From assembly GCF_900101745.1 (NCBI RefSeq), contig NZ_FNAD01000001.1:124001-188000 (forward strand): a stretch of 64,000 nucleotides of DNA. Direction: 5' to 3'. This DNA comes from Glycomyces harbinensis (GTDB lineage Bacteria > Actinomycetota > Actinomycetes > Mycobacteriales > Micromonosporaceae). Position 1 is the stretch's first letter. Every line of letters begins with the position of its first letter. Made by a program: the position numbers and the translations under genes. A model generated the notes under the pieces. It ran no database searches. It saw nothing but the letters and a program-made list of their open reading frames with translations, and was not told the origin of the DNA. Shown here one piece after another: positions 41,919 to 50,749 of this stretch.

Positions 41919-42665
41919 GTGGCGACGTCAGACTTCCTGAGCGGGCCGGCGATGCCGCCGGCCATGTCCACGCTGGTCGCCGACCGGCTGCGGGAGATGA
42001 TCACCCGGGGCGTCCTCGCCCCGGGGGAGCGGCTCAAGGAGACCGAGCTCGCCGACTCGATGCAGGTGAGCCGCGGCCCGGTGCGCGAGGCCATCTCGAT
42101 CCTCGAGCGCGACGGGCTGATCGAACTCCAGCGCCACCGCGGCGCGCGCGTCATCACCCTCACCTACGACGACATCGAAGAGGTCTACTCGCTGCGCCTG
42201 GCCATCGAGCGCCTCGCCATGGAGCGGTGCGCCGCGCGCATCACCGACGAGACGCTCGCCGCGATGGACGACGTCATCGCCCGCATGAAGGCCCTGACGG
42301 GCCCGAACGAGAACGGCGACCACGTCGCGCTCGACCACGTCTCCCTCGACCTCGAATTCCACGACCTCGTCTACGAGGCCGCCGACCATGCGCGGCTGCG
42401 GCGCACCTGGGCGCTGCTGCGCAGCCAGGTCTCGATGTTCCTCAACGCCCGCACCGACCGCGAGGACTTCCGGTCCTCGGCCTGGAGCGAGCACGCCGAA
42501 CTGCGCGACGTCCTCGCCAAGGGCGACCCCGCCGCCGCGGCCGCCGCGATCGAGAAGCACATCGGATGGACCCTCCGCAGGATCCGCCAGATGCGCGGCA
42601 CCGACGCCGCCCGCGTGCCGGGCCCCCTCTCGGGCCCCGGCCCCGAAGGCAAGACCGGCCTCTGA
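41919..42665 (+). CDS. GntR-family FCD-domain regulator (second paralogue)
   Basis: The protein has 248 residues from GTG 41919 (VATSDFLSGPAMPPAMS). A GTG at 41913 lies too close to the AAAGAG RBS. The helix-turn-helix and FCD parts repeat those of the 39879 gene almost segment by segment: MQVSRGPVREAI, EEVYSLRLAIERLAM, LEFHDLVYEAADHARL, RSQVSMFLNARTDRE. The extra C-terminal tail (about 20 residues) is Gly/Pro-rich. The two paralogues flank the alditol oxidase gene and may recognise related ligands or form mixed regulation. A promoter is likely in the 69-base gap before it. Confidence 0.9.
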   Translation: MATSDFLSGPAMPPAMSTLVADRLREMITRGVLAPGERLKETELADSMQVSRGPVREAISILERDGLIELQRHRGARVITLTYDDIEEVYSLRLAIERLAMERCAARITDETLAAMDDVIARMKALTGPNENGDHVALDHVSLDLEFHDLVYEAADHARLRRTWALLRSQVSMFLNARTDREDFRSSAWSEHAELRDVLAKGDPAAAAAAIEKHIGWTLRRIRQMRGTDAARVPGPLSGPGPEGKTGL

Positions 42666-42714
42666 GCCACCCGCACGGGCCAAAGCCGTGACCCTGTCAC
42701 ACCCGTGGGGCACC

Positions 42715-45700
42715 ATGGACGGCATGGACCGTCGCGCATCCGCCGACGCGGACGACGCCGCACCGCACCCGGCCCTCGCCCGCTTCTCCCCGGCCGCCGC
42801 CTCCTGGTTCGCCGCCGCCTTCGGCGCCCCCACCACCGCCCAGCAGGGCGCCTGGCAGGCCATCGGCGAGGACCGGAACGTCCTCGTCGTGGCCCCGACC
42901 GGCTCGGGCAAGACCCTCGCCGCGTTCATGTCCGCCCTCGACGCCCTCGCCTCGACCCCGCCGCCCGACGACCCCAAGCTCCGCTGCCGCGTCCTCTACC
43001 TCTCGCCCCTCAAGGCCCTCGGCGTCGACGTGCAGCGCAACCTCCGCGCCCCGCTCAAGGGCATCCGCGCCGAAGCCCGGCGCCTGGGCGACCCCGAACC
43101 CGACATCACCGTCGCGGTCCGCTCCGGCGACACGCCCCAATCCGAGCGCCGCTCCATCGCCCTCCGGCCGCCCGACATCCTCATCACCACGCCCGAATCG
43201 CTGTTCCTCATGCTCACCTCCCGTGCCCGCGACGCCCTCGCCGGCATCGAGACCGTCATCCTCGACGAGGTCCACGCCGTCGCGGGCACCAAGCGCGGCG
43301 CGCACCTCGCGCTCTCCCTGGAACGGCTCGACGAGCTGCTGCCGCGGCCCGCCCGCCGCATCGGCCTGTCCGCCACCGTCAGACCCGTGGACGAGGTCGC
43401 CCGGTTCCTCTCCCCGCAGCGCGACACCGCGATCGTCCAACCGCCCTCGGAGAAGCGCTGGGACCTGTCGGTCGTCGTCCCCGTCGAGGACATGGGCGCC
43501 CTCGGCGAAGCCCCCGCCGTCGCCTCCCCGTCCGCCACCGACGCCCGCGCCGCCACCTCCATCTGGCCGCACGTCGAAGAGCGCATCGTCGACCTCATCG
43601 AACGGCACCGGTCGACCATCGTCTTCACCAACGCCCGCCGCGTCGCCGAACGCCTCTCCAACCGGCTCAACGAGATCGAATACGAACGCCGCACCGGCGC
43701 CAGGCTCGCCGAAGACCACGGCCCCGCCGCCGCCATGGGCGGCAGTTCGGCCGCCCCCGGCCCGCCCCCGATCCTCGCCCGCACCCACCACGGCTCGATC
43801 TCCAAAGAGCAGCGCGCCGAAGTCGAAGGCGACCTCAAGGCCGGGCGCCTGCCCGCCGTCGTCGCCACCTCCAGCCTCGAACTGGGCATCGACATGGGCG
43901 CGGTCGACCTCGTCGTCCAGGTCGAGGCCCCGCCCTCGGTCGCCTCCGGGCTCCAGCGCGTCGGCCGCGCCGGCCACCAGGTCGGGGCCGTCTCCCGCGG
44001 CGTGTTCTTCCCGAAGGTCCGCGGCGACCTCATCCAGTCGGCCGTCGTCGCCGAGCGGATGCGCACCGGGCGGATCGAATCGCTCACCGTCCCCGCCAAC
44101 CCCCTCGACGTCCTCGCCCAGCAGATCGTCGCCATGACCGCGATGGACGACTGGAACGCGGACGACCTCCTCGCCCTCGTCCGCCGCGCCGCCCCCTTCG
44201 CGACGCTCCCGGACTCCGCGTACCGGGCCACCCTGGACATGCTCGCCGGACGCTACCCCTCCGACGCCTTCGCCGAACTGCGGCCGCGACTGGTCTGGGA
44301 CCGCACCGCCGGCACCCTCAGCGCCCGCCCCGGAGCCCAGCGCCTCGCCGTCACCTCCGGCGGCACCATCCCCGACCGCGGCCTGTTCGGCGTGTTCCTG
44401 GCCGGCACCGACCCCAAGCGCGGCGGCGGCCGCGTCGGCGAACTCGACGAGGAGATGGTCTACGAGTCCCGCGTCGGCGACGTGTTCACCCTCGGCACCT
44501 CCTCCTGGCGCATCGAGGAGATCTCCCGCGACCGCGTCACCGTCACCCCCGCCCCCGGCACCCCCGGCCGCCTCCCGTTCTGGAAGGGCGACGGCCTCGG
44601 CCGGCCCCTCGAACTCGGCCGCGCGATCGGCGCGTTCGTCCGCGAACTCGGCGCCCTCGACGACGACGCCGCCCACACCCGCCTCGCCGCCGCGGGCCTC
44701 GACGCCAACGCCGCCGCCAACGCCATCGCCTACCTCAAGGAGCAGCGCGAGGCCACCGGGCAGGTCCCCGACGACCGCACCATCGTCATCGAGCGCTTCC
44801 CCGACGAACTCGGCGACTGGCGCATCGTCGTCCACTCCCCGTTCGGCTCCCAGGTCAACGCCCCCTGGGCCCTCGCCCTCGGCACGCGCCTGCGCGAACG
44901 CTACGGCGTCGACCCGCAGCTGATGCACCACGACGACGGCATCGTCGTCCGCCTCCCTGACAGCGCCGCACCGGACACCGGCGCCTTCGAATCCGTCGAG
45001 GACACGCAACCGGGCTTCGGCCGGGTCCCGCTCCACGCCGACGACCTCGCCTTCGACAAGGGCGAGATCGCCGACCGCGTCACCGAGGCGGTCACCGGCT
45101 CCTCCCTGTTCGCCTCGCGCTTCCGCGAAGCGGCCTCCCGCGCCCTGCTCCTGCCGCACCGCCAGCCCGGCAAGCGCCAGCCCCTGTGGCAGCAGCGCCT
45201 GCGCTCCTCCCAGCTCCTGGAGGTCGCCGGCCGGTTCCCCTCGTTCCCGATCATCCTCGAAGCCGTCCGCGAAGTGCTCCAGGACGTCTACGACGTCCCC
45301 GGCCTCACCGAACTCATGGGCGACATCGACTCCCGCGAGGTCCGACTCGTCGAGGTCACCACCACCGAGGCCTCGCCCTTCGCCCGCACCCTCCTGTTCG
45401 GCTACGTCGCCCAGTTCATGTACGCGGGCGACTCCCCGGTCGCCGAGCGCCGCGCCGCCGCCCTCTCCCTCGACTCCCGCCTCCTCGCCGACCTCCTCGG
45501 CGACGTCGACCTGCGCGAACTGCTCGACCCCGACGCGCTGGCCGAGGTCGAACGCGAACTCCAGTGGCTCACCGAGGACCGCGCGGCCCGCGACGCCGAG
45601 AGCGTCGCCGACCTCCTGCGCGTCCTCGGCCCGCTCACCGACGCCGAACTCGCCGAACGCGGCGCCGCACCCGGATGGGCCGCAGCGCTGTCGAAGGCCG

Positions 45701-47475
45701 GACGCGCCGTCCGCGTCCCGATCGCCGGACGCGACCGCTGGGCCGCGATCGAGGACGCCGGGCGACTGCGGGACGCCCTCGGCACGCCGCTGCCCGCCGG
45801 CGTGCCGGACGCCTTCACCGAACCGGTCCCCGATCCCCTCGGCGACCTCCTCGCCCGCCACGCCCGCACCCGCGGGCCCTTCACCACCGCCGACGCCGCC
45901 GCCCGCTTCGGCCTCGGCACCGCCGTCGCCGAAGCCGCCCTGCGCCGCCTCGCCGCCGACGGGCGCCTCGTCGAAGGCGAGTTCCGGCCCGGCGGCGAGC
46001 ATCTCGAATGGTGCGACGCCCAGGTCCTGCGCCGCCTGCGCCGGCGCTCACTCGCCTTGCTCCGCAAGGAACTCGAACCCGTCCCGGCGGCCTCGCTCGC
46101 CGAGTTCCTGCCCCACTGGCAGCACCTCGGCACCTGGACGCCGACAGGCGACCGCGCCGAACCCGGCGGCGAGTCCGCACCCGCCGCAGCGGCCCGTAGT
46201 GCCGCGCGCGGCGAACTGCGCGGCCTCGACGGCCTCGCCCGCGCGATCGAACAGCTCCAAGGCGCCGCCGTCCCCGCCTCCGCCCTGGAGAAGCTGATCC
46301 TCCCGTCCCGCGTCGCCGACTACACCCCGGCGATGCTCGACGAGCTCACCGCCTCCGGCGAAGTCCTCTGGTCCGGGGCGGGCGCGCTCGCGGGCAAGGA
46401 CGGCTGGATCGCCCTCCACCCCGCCGAGACCGCCCCGCTCCTGCTGCCCGAGCCCGGCCCGCTCGAACTCACCGACGAGCACCGCGCCCTCCTCGACGCC
46501 CTCGCCGGCGGCTACGGCCTGTTCTTCCGCCAACTCGCCGAACGCGTCCGCGCCGCCGTCTTCACCGAAGTGACCGACGGCCCGCTCGCCGACCTGCTGT
46601 GGGACCTGGCCTGGTCCGGCCGCGTCACCAACGACACCCTCGCGCCGCTGCGGGCCCGCCTCGGTTCCGGCCGCACCGCCGGTGCGACCGCCCACCGCGC
46701 CAGGCGCGCCGCCCCCCGCGCCCGCTTCAGCCCTCCCGGCTGGCGCGACCTGCGCACCGAGGACGGCGGATTCACCGGCGCGCCCACCGTGGCCGGACGC
46801 TGGTCCCTCCTGCCCCGGCCCGAACCCGACCCCACCGTCCGCGCCCACGCCCTCGCGCACGCCCTGCTCGACCGGCACGGCGTCGTCACCCGCGGCGCGG
46901 TCGCCGCCGAAGGCGTCGAAGGGGGCTTCGCCAAGGTCTACCGGGTCCTGTCGGCCTTCGAGGAGACCGGCAAGGCCCGCCGCGGCTACGTCGTCGAAGG
47001 CCTCGGCGCGGCCCAGTTCGCCGTGGACGGCGCCGTCGACCGCCTGCGCGCCACGGCGACCCGTCGCGAATCGGCCGCCGCCGAACCGTCCGTCGCGGTC
47101 CTGGCCGCCGCCGACCCCGCCAACGCCTACGGCGCCGCACTGCCCTGGCCCGAACCCCCGGGCGGCTCCGGCCACGGCCCCGGCCGCAAGGCCGGCGCCC
47201 TCGTCGTCCTCGTGAACGGCGACCTCGCCCTCTACCTCGAACGCGGCGGCAAGACCCTCCTCGCCTGGCCCGCCGACCCGGCCGCGGCGTGGACCGGCGA
47301 CCGCCGCCTGTCCGCCGCCACCGCGGCCCTCGCCGACGCGACCCGCGCGGGCGCCGCCGGGACCCTCCACATCGAACGCGTCAACGAGCACGCCGCGCAG
47401 TCCTCACCGCTCGCTCCGCTCCTGGAACGGTCCGGCTTCCGCGTCACCCCCCAGGGCTTCCGCCTCCGACCCTGA
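42715..47475 (+). CDS. lhr: Lhr-type large ATP-dependent helicase
   Basis: The protein has 1,586 residues from ATG 42715; a second ATG at 42724 is possible. The superfamily-2 core shows APTGSGKTLAAF (about 60-71), TTPESLFLML, LDEVHAVAGTKRG (about 183-195), SATVRPVDEVARFL, SSLELGIDMGAVDLV, and motif VI QRVGRAGHQVG (about 413-423). The remainder, about 1,100 residues, includes winged-helix and beta-barrel Lhr-core domains and the C-terminal Lhr-specific region, so it is the long actinobacterial form. Lhr is a 3'-5' DNA/RNA-DNA helicase linked to DNA repair. It is monocistronic. Confidence 0.95.
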   Translation: MDGMDRRASADADDAAPHPALARFSPAAASWFAAAFGAPTTAQQGAWQAIGEDRNVLVVAPTGSGKTLAAFMSALDALASTPPPDDPKLRCRVLYLSPLKALGVDVQRNLRAPLKGIRAEARRLGDPEPDITVAVRSGDTPQSERRSIALRPPDILITTPESLFLMLTSRARDALAGIETVILDEVHAVAGTKRGAHLALSLERLDELLPRPARRIGLSATVRPVDEVARFLSPQRDTAIVQPPSEKRWDLSVVVPVEDMGALGEAPAVASPSATDARAATSIWPHVEERIVDLIERHRSTIVFTNARRVAERLSNRLNEIEYERRTGARLAEDHGPAAAMGGSSAAPGPPPILARTHHGSISKEQRAEVEGDLKAGRLPAVVATSSLELGIDMGAVDLVVQVEAPPSVASGLQRVGRAGHQVGAVSRGVFFPKVRGDLIQSAVVAERMRTGRIESLTVPANPLDVLAQQIVAMTAMDDWNADDLLALVRRAAPFATLPDSAYRATLDMLAGRYPSDAFAELRPRLVWDRTAGTLSARPGAQRLAVTSGGTIPDRGLFGVFLAGTDPKRGGGRVGELDEEMVYESRVGDVFTLGTSSWRIEEISRDRVTVTPAPGTPGRLPFWKGDGLGRPLELGRAIGAFVRELGALDDDAAHTRLAAAGLDANAAANAIAYLKEQREATGQVPDDRTIVIERFPDELGDWRIVVHSPFGSQVNAPWALALGTRLRERYGVDPQLMHHDDGIVVRLPDSAAPDTGAFESVEDTQPGFGRVPLHADDLAFDKGEIADRVTEAVTGSSLFASRFREAASRALLLPHRQPGKRQPLWQQRLRSSQLLEVAGRFPSFPIILEAVREVLQDVYDVPGLTELMGDIDSREVRLVEVTTTEASPFARTLLFGYVAQFMYAGDSPVAERRAAALSLDSRLLADLLGDVDLRELLDPDALAEVERELQWLTEDRAARDAESVADLLRVLGPLTDAELAERGAAPGWAAALSKAGRAVRVPIAGRDRWAAIEDAGRLRDALGTPLPAGVPDAFTEPVPDPLGDLLARHARTRGPFTTADAAARFGLGTAVAEAALRRLAADGRLVEGEFRPGGEHLEWCDAQVLRRLRRRSLALLRKELEPVPAASLAEFLPHWQHLGTWTPTGDRAEPGGESAPAAAARSAARGELRGLDGLARAIEQLQGAAVPASALEKLILPSRVADYTPAMLDELTASGEVLWSGAGALAGKDGWIALHPAETAPLLLPEPGPLELTDEHRALLDALAGGYGLFFRQLAERVRAAVFTEVTDGPLADLLWDLAWSGRVTNDTLAPLRARLGSGRTAGATAHRARRAAPRARFSPPGWRDLRTEDGGFTGAPTVAGRWSLLPRPEPDPTVRAHALAHALLDRHGVVTRGAVAAEGVEGGFAKVYRVLSAFEETGKARRGYVVEGLGAAQFAVDGAVDRLRATATRRESAAAEPSVAVLAAADPANAYGAALPWPEPPGGSGHGPGRKAGALVVLVNGDLALYLERGGKTLLAWPADPAAAWTGDRRLSAATAALADATRAGAAGTLHIERVNEHAAQSSPLAPLLERSGFRVTPQGFRLRP

Positions 47476-47556
47476 AGGCCCCGAGCCGAAACGCGAGGCC
47501 CGGCCGCATGTCGGTGCCGAGGTGTACCGTGACCGGCGACCGGAAGAGGAGCGCGC

Positions 47557-47928
47557 ATGGACGGCGAGACGCTGTTGAAGGTGGCGGCCGAGGCCGCCGA
47601 AGAGCAGTCCGGGGCGGTGCTCGAACACCCCTTCGGCCCGGACACCGACGTCTACAAGGTGGGCGGGAAGATCTTCCTGCTCCTGGCCGACGTCAAGGGC
47701 GTTGCGATGGCGACCTTGAAGGCCGACCCCACCGAGGCGATCGCGCTGCGCGAGCAGTACGCCCAGATCACCCCTGGGTACCACGTGAACAAGCGCCTCT
47801 GGATCTCGGTCACCGCGGGCGGGGAGATCACCCGCGAACTGGTCGCGGACCTGGTACGCGACGCCCACGGCATCGTGCGCGACGCACTGCCCAAGCGACT
47901 CCGCCTCAAGTTCGACGGCTCCCTCTGA
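47557..47928 (+). CDS. MmcQ/YjbR-family protein
   Basis: The protein has 123 residues. The family pattern is clear: AAEEQSGAVLEHPFGPDTDVYKVGGKIFLLLADVKGVAMATLKADPTEAIALREQYAQITPGYHVNKRLWISV (about residues 13-85). YjbR-like proteins have a small cyclase-fold domain and unknown biochemical function; many are near DNA-repair or regulatory genes. It follows the helicase gene by 81 bases, with its own RBS (AGAGGAG region), and may be independent. Confidence 0.85.
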   Translation: MDGETLLKVAAEAAEEQSGAVLEHPFGPDTDVYKVGGKIFLLLADVKGVAMATLKADPTEAIALREQYAQITPGYHVNKRLWISVTAGGEITRELVADLVRDAHGIVRDALPKRLRLKFDGSL

Positions 47929-47945
47929 GCGGCCCCGGCCGGTCG

Positions 47946-48524
47946 TTACCCGGGCGCTTCGCCCGCACTCGTCACGGCCTTGAGCTCGGCGACCGCCGCG
48001 CGCATGAGCTCGCGCAGGTCCCGCTGCTCGGACTCGGCCACCCACTGGCCGAAGGCGATCTTGAAGACCGCGACCCCCGCCTCGGCGGCGAGGCTCGCGG
48101 CCGGTTCGCCGACCCCGCGGCGGCGCAGCCCCTCGGACAGCGTCGCGGTCAGGAAGGCGAACTTCACGAGCTCGCGCTCATGGAGCTCGGGATTGGCGGC
48201 GATGACCGCCTGGCGCCGGCGCGCGAACTCCCAGCGGTCCTTGAAGAAGAGGCCGACGCCGTCGAGGACGGCCGCGACCGTGTCCATCGGGGCGGCCGGG
48301 GCCGGAACGCCCTCCAGGGCCTCGACGAGGAAGGTGCCCAGCGGGTTCGTGTCCGGGAACAGGACGTCGCGCTTGTCGGCGAAGTGCCGGTAGAACGTCC
48401 GCTCGGTGAGTCCGGCGCGACCGGCGATCTCCGCCACGGTGGTCTGCTCGAAGCCGTGCTCGGTGAACAGGGCCAACGCCGCCGTCTCCAGGCGTCCCCG
48501 CGCGTTCGGCTCCCATCGGCTCAT
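47946..48524 (-). CDS. TetR-family repressor
   Basis: The protein has 192 residues. The helix-turn-helix is LETAALALFTEHGFEQTTVAEIAGRAGLTERTFYRHFADKRDVLFP (residues 12-57). A TetR_C helical domain follows. A perfect inverted repeat (48572-48592) and a half site lie just upstream of its start and of the divergent SDR gene, so it should repress both. It was most likely induced by a substrate of the SDR enzyme (inference). Confidence 0.9.
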   Translation of the reverse strand: MSRWEPNARGRLETAALALFTEHGFEQTTVAEIAGRAGLTERTFYRHFADKRDVLFPDTNPLGTFLVEALEGVPAPAAPMDTVAAVLDGVGLFFKDRWEFARRRQAVIAANPELHERELVKFAFLTATLSEGLRRRGVGEPAASLAAEAGVAVFKIAFGQWVAESEQRDLRELMRAAVAELKAVTSAGEAPG

Positions 48525-48571
48525 GGCCCGATCCTACCTTGATGACAGCCACTGACATCACGTGCTAGGTT

Positions 48572-48592
48572 TGATGTCAGACACTGACATCA
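48572..48592. promoter_or_regulatory. TetR operator
   Basis: TGATGTCAG (48572-48580) and CTGACATCA (48584-48592) are perfect 9-base arms with spacer ACA. A further half site ACTGACATCA lies at 48551-48560. The sites sit between the divergent TetR and SDR genes. Confidence 0.8.
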
Positions 48593-48634
48593 GGTCGGGC
48601 TCCCAGCACCGGCCACCGAACCAGGAGGACTCAC

Positions 48635-49549
48635 ATGCGCGTCTTCATCACCGGCGCTTCCGGCTTCATCGGCTCCGCCGTCGTCTCCGAACTCCTCGGC
48701 GCGGGCCACCGCGTCGTGGGCCTCGCCCGCTCCGACGCCTCCGCCGCGGCGCTCACCGCCGCCGGAGCCGACGTGCGGCGCGGCACCGTCGACGACCTCG
48801 ACGTCCTGCGCGACGAGGCCGCCGCCTCGGACGCCGTGGTCCACCTCGCCTTCAAGCACGACATCGCCTTCTCGGGCCGGTTCGACGACGCCGTGGCCGA
48901 CGACCGCCGCGCCGTCGAGGCCATCGGCGAGGCGCTGGCCGGAACCGACAAGTTCTTCGCCATCGCCTCCGGCACGCCCATGTCCGGCGGCGGCGACCCC
49001 GTCGGCGAGCAGGACGGCCACGACGTCGGCCCGGAGGTCTCCGGACCGGCCGGCCGCTTCGCCACCGCCGAGTACGTGCTCGGCCTCGCCGCGCGCGGCG
49101 TCCGCTCGCAGGTCCTGCGCTACCCGATCGTGCACGGCGAGGGCGACGCCGGCTTCCTGACCACGCTGTTCCAGGCCGCCCGCGAACGCGGCGTCTCCGC
49201 CTACGTCGGCGACGGCGCCAACCGCTGGTGCTCGGTCCACCGCGCCGACGCCGCGACCCTCGTCCGCCTCGCGCTCGACAAGGCCCCGGCCGGCTCGACG
49301 CTCCACGTCGTCGCCGACGAAGGCGTCCCGCTCCGCGACATCGCCGCCGTCGCCGGCCGCCACCTCGGCGTCCCGGTCGCCTCGATCACGGCCGAGGAGG
49401 CGCCCGGGCACTTCGGCTGGCTCGCCGACTTCGCCGGCGCCGACCGGGCCGCCTCCAGCGTCCGGACCCGCGAACTCCTCGGCTGGGAGCCGGTCCACCC
49501 GGGCCTGATCGAGGACCTGGAGCAGGGCCACTACTTCAAGTCCGCCTGA
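48635..49549 (+). CDS. NAD(P)-dependent SDR/epimerase-like oxidoreductase
   Basis: The protein has 304 residues. It is an extended short-chain dehydrogenase: MRVFITGASGFIGSAVVSELLGAGH is the NAD(P)-binding GxxGxxG loop (residues 7-13), with VVHLAFKHD and the sugar/alcohol-type active region. The C-terminus resembles NAD-dependent epimerases (SSVRTRELLGWEPVHPGLIEDL). The normal YxxxK motif is not obvious, so atypical or missing catalysis is possible. It is divergent from a TetR repressor with a shared operator, so it is inducible. Confidence 0.85.
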   Translation: MRVFITGASGFIGSAVVSELLGAGHRVVGLARSDASAAALTAAGADVRRGTVDDLDVLRDEAAASDAVVHLAFKHDIAFSGRFDDAVADDRRAVEAIGEALAGTDKFFAIASGTPMSGGGDPVGEQDGHDVGPEVSGPAGRFATAEYVLGLAARGVRSQVLRYPIVHGEGDAGFLTTLFQAARERGVSAYVGDGANRWCSVHRADAATLVRLALDKAPAGSTLHVVADEGVPLRDIAAVAGRHLGVPVASITAEEAPGHFGWLADFAGADRAASSVRTRELLGWEPVHPGLIEDLEQGHYFKSA

Positions 49550-49644
49550 CCCGCACGCGCGCCCGTACTCGCGAAGCACCGGAGCACAACCCGCAATCGT
49601 TGCATAATGGACGGGTCCCGGGGCTGAAGCGGAGAGGTGTCGAC

Positions 49645-50694
49645 ATGCGCGCATTGACGATCGTGCCCGGTGAGCAGGGCTCGCTGAAACTGGAGGAGGT
49701 CGACGAGCCGACCCCCGGCGACGGCGAACTCCTGGTGGACGCCATGGCGCTCGGCGTCTGCGGCACCGACCGGGAACTGTCGGACGGCGAGTACGGCTGG
49801 GCCCCGCCCGGCGCCGACCGGCTCATCATCGGGCACGAATCGCTCGGCCGGGTCCGCGAAGCCCCCGAGGGCGGCGGATTCGCGCCGGGCGACCTCGTCG
49901 TCGGCGTCGTCCGCCGCCCCGACCCCGAACCGTGCTGCGCCTGCGCGCGCGGCCTGTTCGACAACTGCCGCAACGGCGAGTACACCGAACGCGGCATCAA
50001 GGAGATCCACGGCTACGGCAGCGAAGTGTGGACCGTGGAGGCCGACTACGCGGTCAAGCTCGACCCCTCGCTCGCCGACGTCGGCGTGCTCCTCGAACCG
50101 ATGAGCGTGCTCGTCAAGGCGTGGGAGCAGATCGACAAGGTCGGCTCCCGCTCCTGGTTCGACCCGAAGTCGGTGCTCGTCACCGGCGCGGGACCCATCG
50201 GCCTCCTGGCCGCGCTCATCGGGGCGCAGCGCGGGCTCGACGTGCACGTGCTCGACCGCGCCGCGGACGGCCACAAGCCCAAGCTCGTCGAGGCGCTCGG
50301 GGCGACCTACCACCACGAGGGCTTCCCGGCGGTGATGAAGCAGGTCGTGCCCGACGTCGTCATCGAGGCCACCGGCTCCGAAGCGCTCGTCTTCGACGCG
50401 ATGGCCGCGACCGGCGCCTTCGGCGTCACCTGCCTCACCGGCGTCTCGCCCGCGGGGCGGCGCATGAACGTCGACGCCGGGAGCCTCAACCGGGACATCG
50501 TCCTGGAGAACGACGTGGTCGTCGGCTCGGTCAACGCCAACCTCGACCACTGCCGGAAGGCCGCCGAAGTCCTCGCCGACTCCGACCGGGAATGGCTGCG
50601 GGGCCTCATCACCCGCCGGGTCTCCCTGGACGACTTCACCGACGCCTTCCACGCCGGCTCCGCAGAGGTCAAGGTCGTCATCGACATCGGCTAG
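49645..50694 (+). CDS. Glucose 1-dehydrogenase-like zinc MDR
   Basis: The protein has 349 residues from ATG 49645, with a GGAGAGG RBS. Zinc/catalytic residues are in VCGTDRELSDGEYG and IGHESLGRV. A structural cysteine cluster is in CCACARGLFDNCRNGEY. The cofactor loop is VLVTGAGPIGLLAALIGAQ. The CGTDRE and ERGIKEIHGYGSE segments are typical of glucose dehydrogenases of the Sulfolobus/Haloarcula type, which oxidise glucose (and often xylose) to lactones with NAD(P). It is a single gene; functional linkage with the xylan locus 10 kb away is speculative. Confidence 0.85.
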   Translation: MRALTIVPGEQGSLKLEEVDEPTPGDGELLVDAMALGVCGTDRELSDGEYGWAPPGADRLIIGHESLGRVREAPEGGGFAPGDLVVGVVRRPDPEPCCACARGLFDNCRNGEYTERGIKEIHGYGSEVWTVEADYAVKLDPSLADVGVLLEPMSVLVKAWEQIDKVGSRSWFDPKSVLVTGAGPIGLLAALIGAQRGLDVHVLDRAADGHKPKLVEALGATYHHEGFPAVMKQVVPDVVIEATGSEALVFDAMAATGAFGVTCLTGVSPAGRRMNVDAGSLNRDIVLENDVVVGSVNANLDHCRKAAEVLADSDREWLRGLITRRVSLDDFTDAFHAGSAEVKVVIDIG

Positions 50695-50749
50695 TACGCA
50701 AGAAGCACTTGGCCTGTCGGACCGTCCTCGATTCCCATACGATCGTCCG

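Noticed and set aside
42697-46002. 1,101-residue minus-strand frame opposite lhr
   Set aside because: It is Gly/Ala/Asp/Arg-biased with no motif and lies wholly opposite the clear Lhr helicase.
47557-47928. YjbR-like gene as part of a helicase operon
   Set aside because: It has its own RBS and an 81-base gap with no sequence evidence of linkage.
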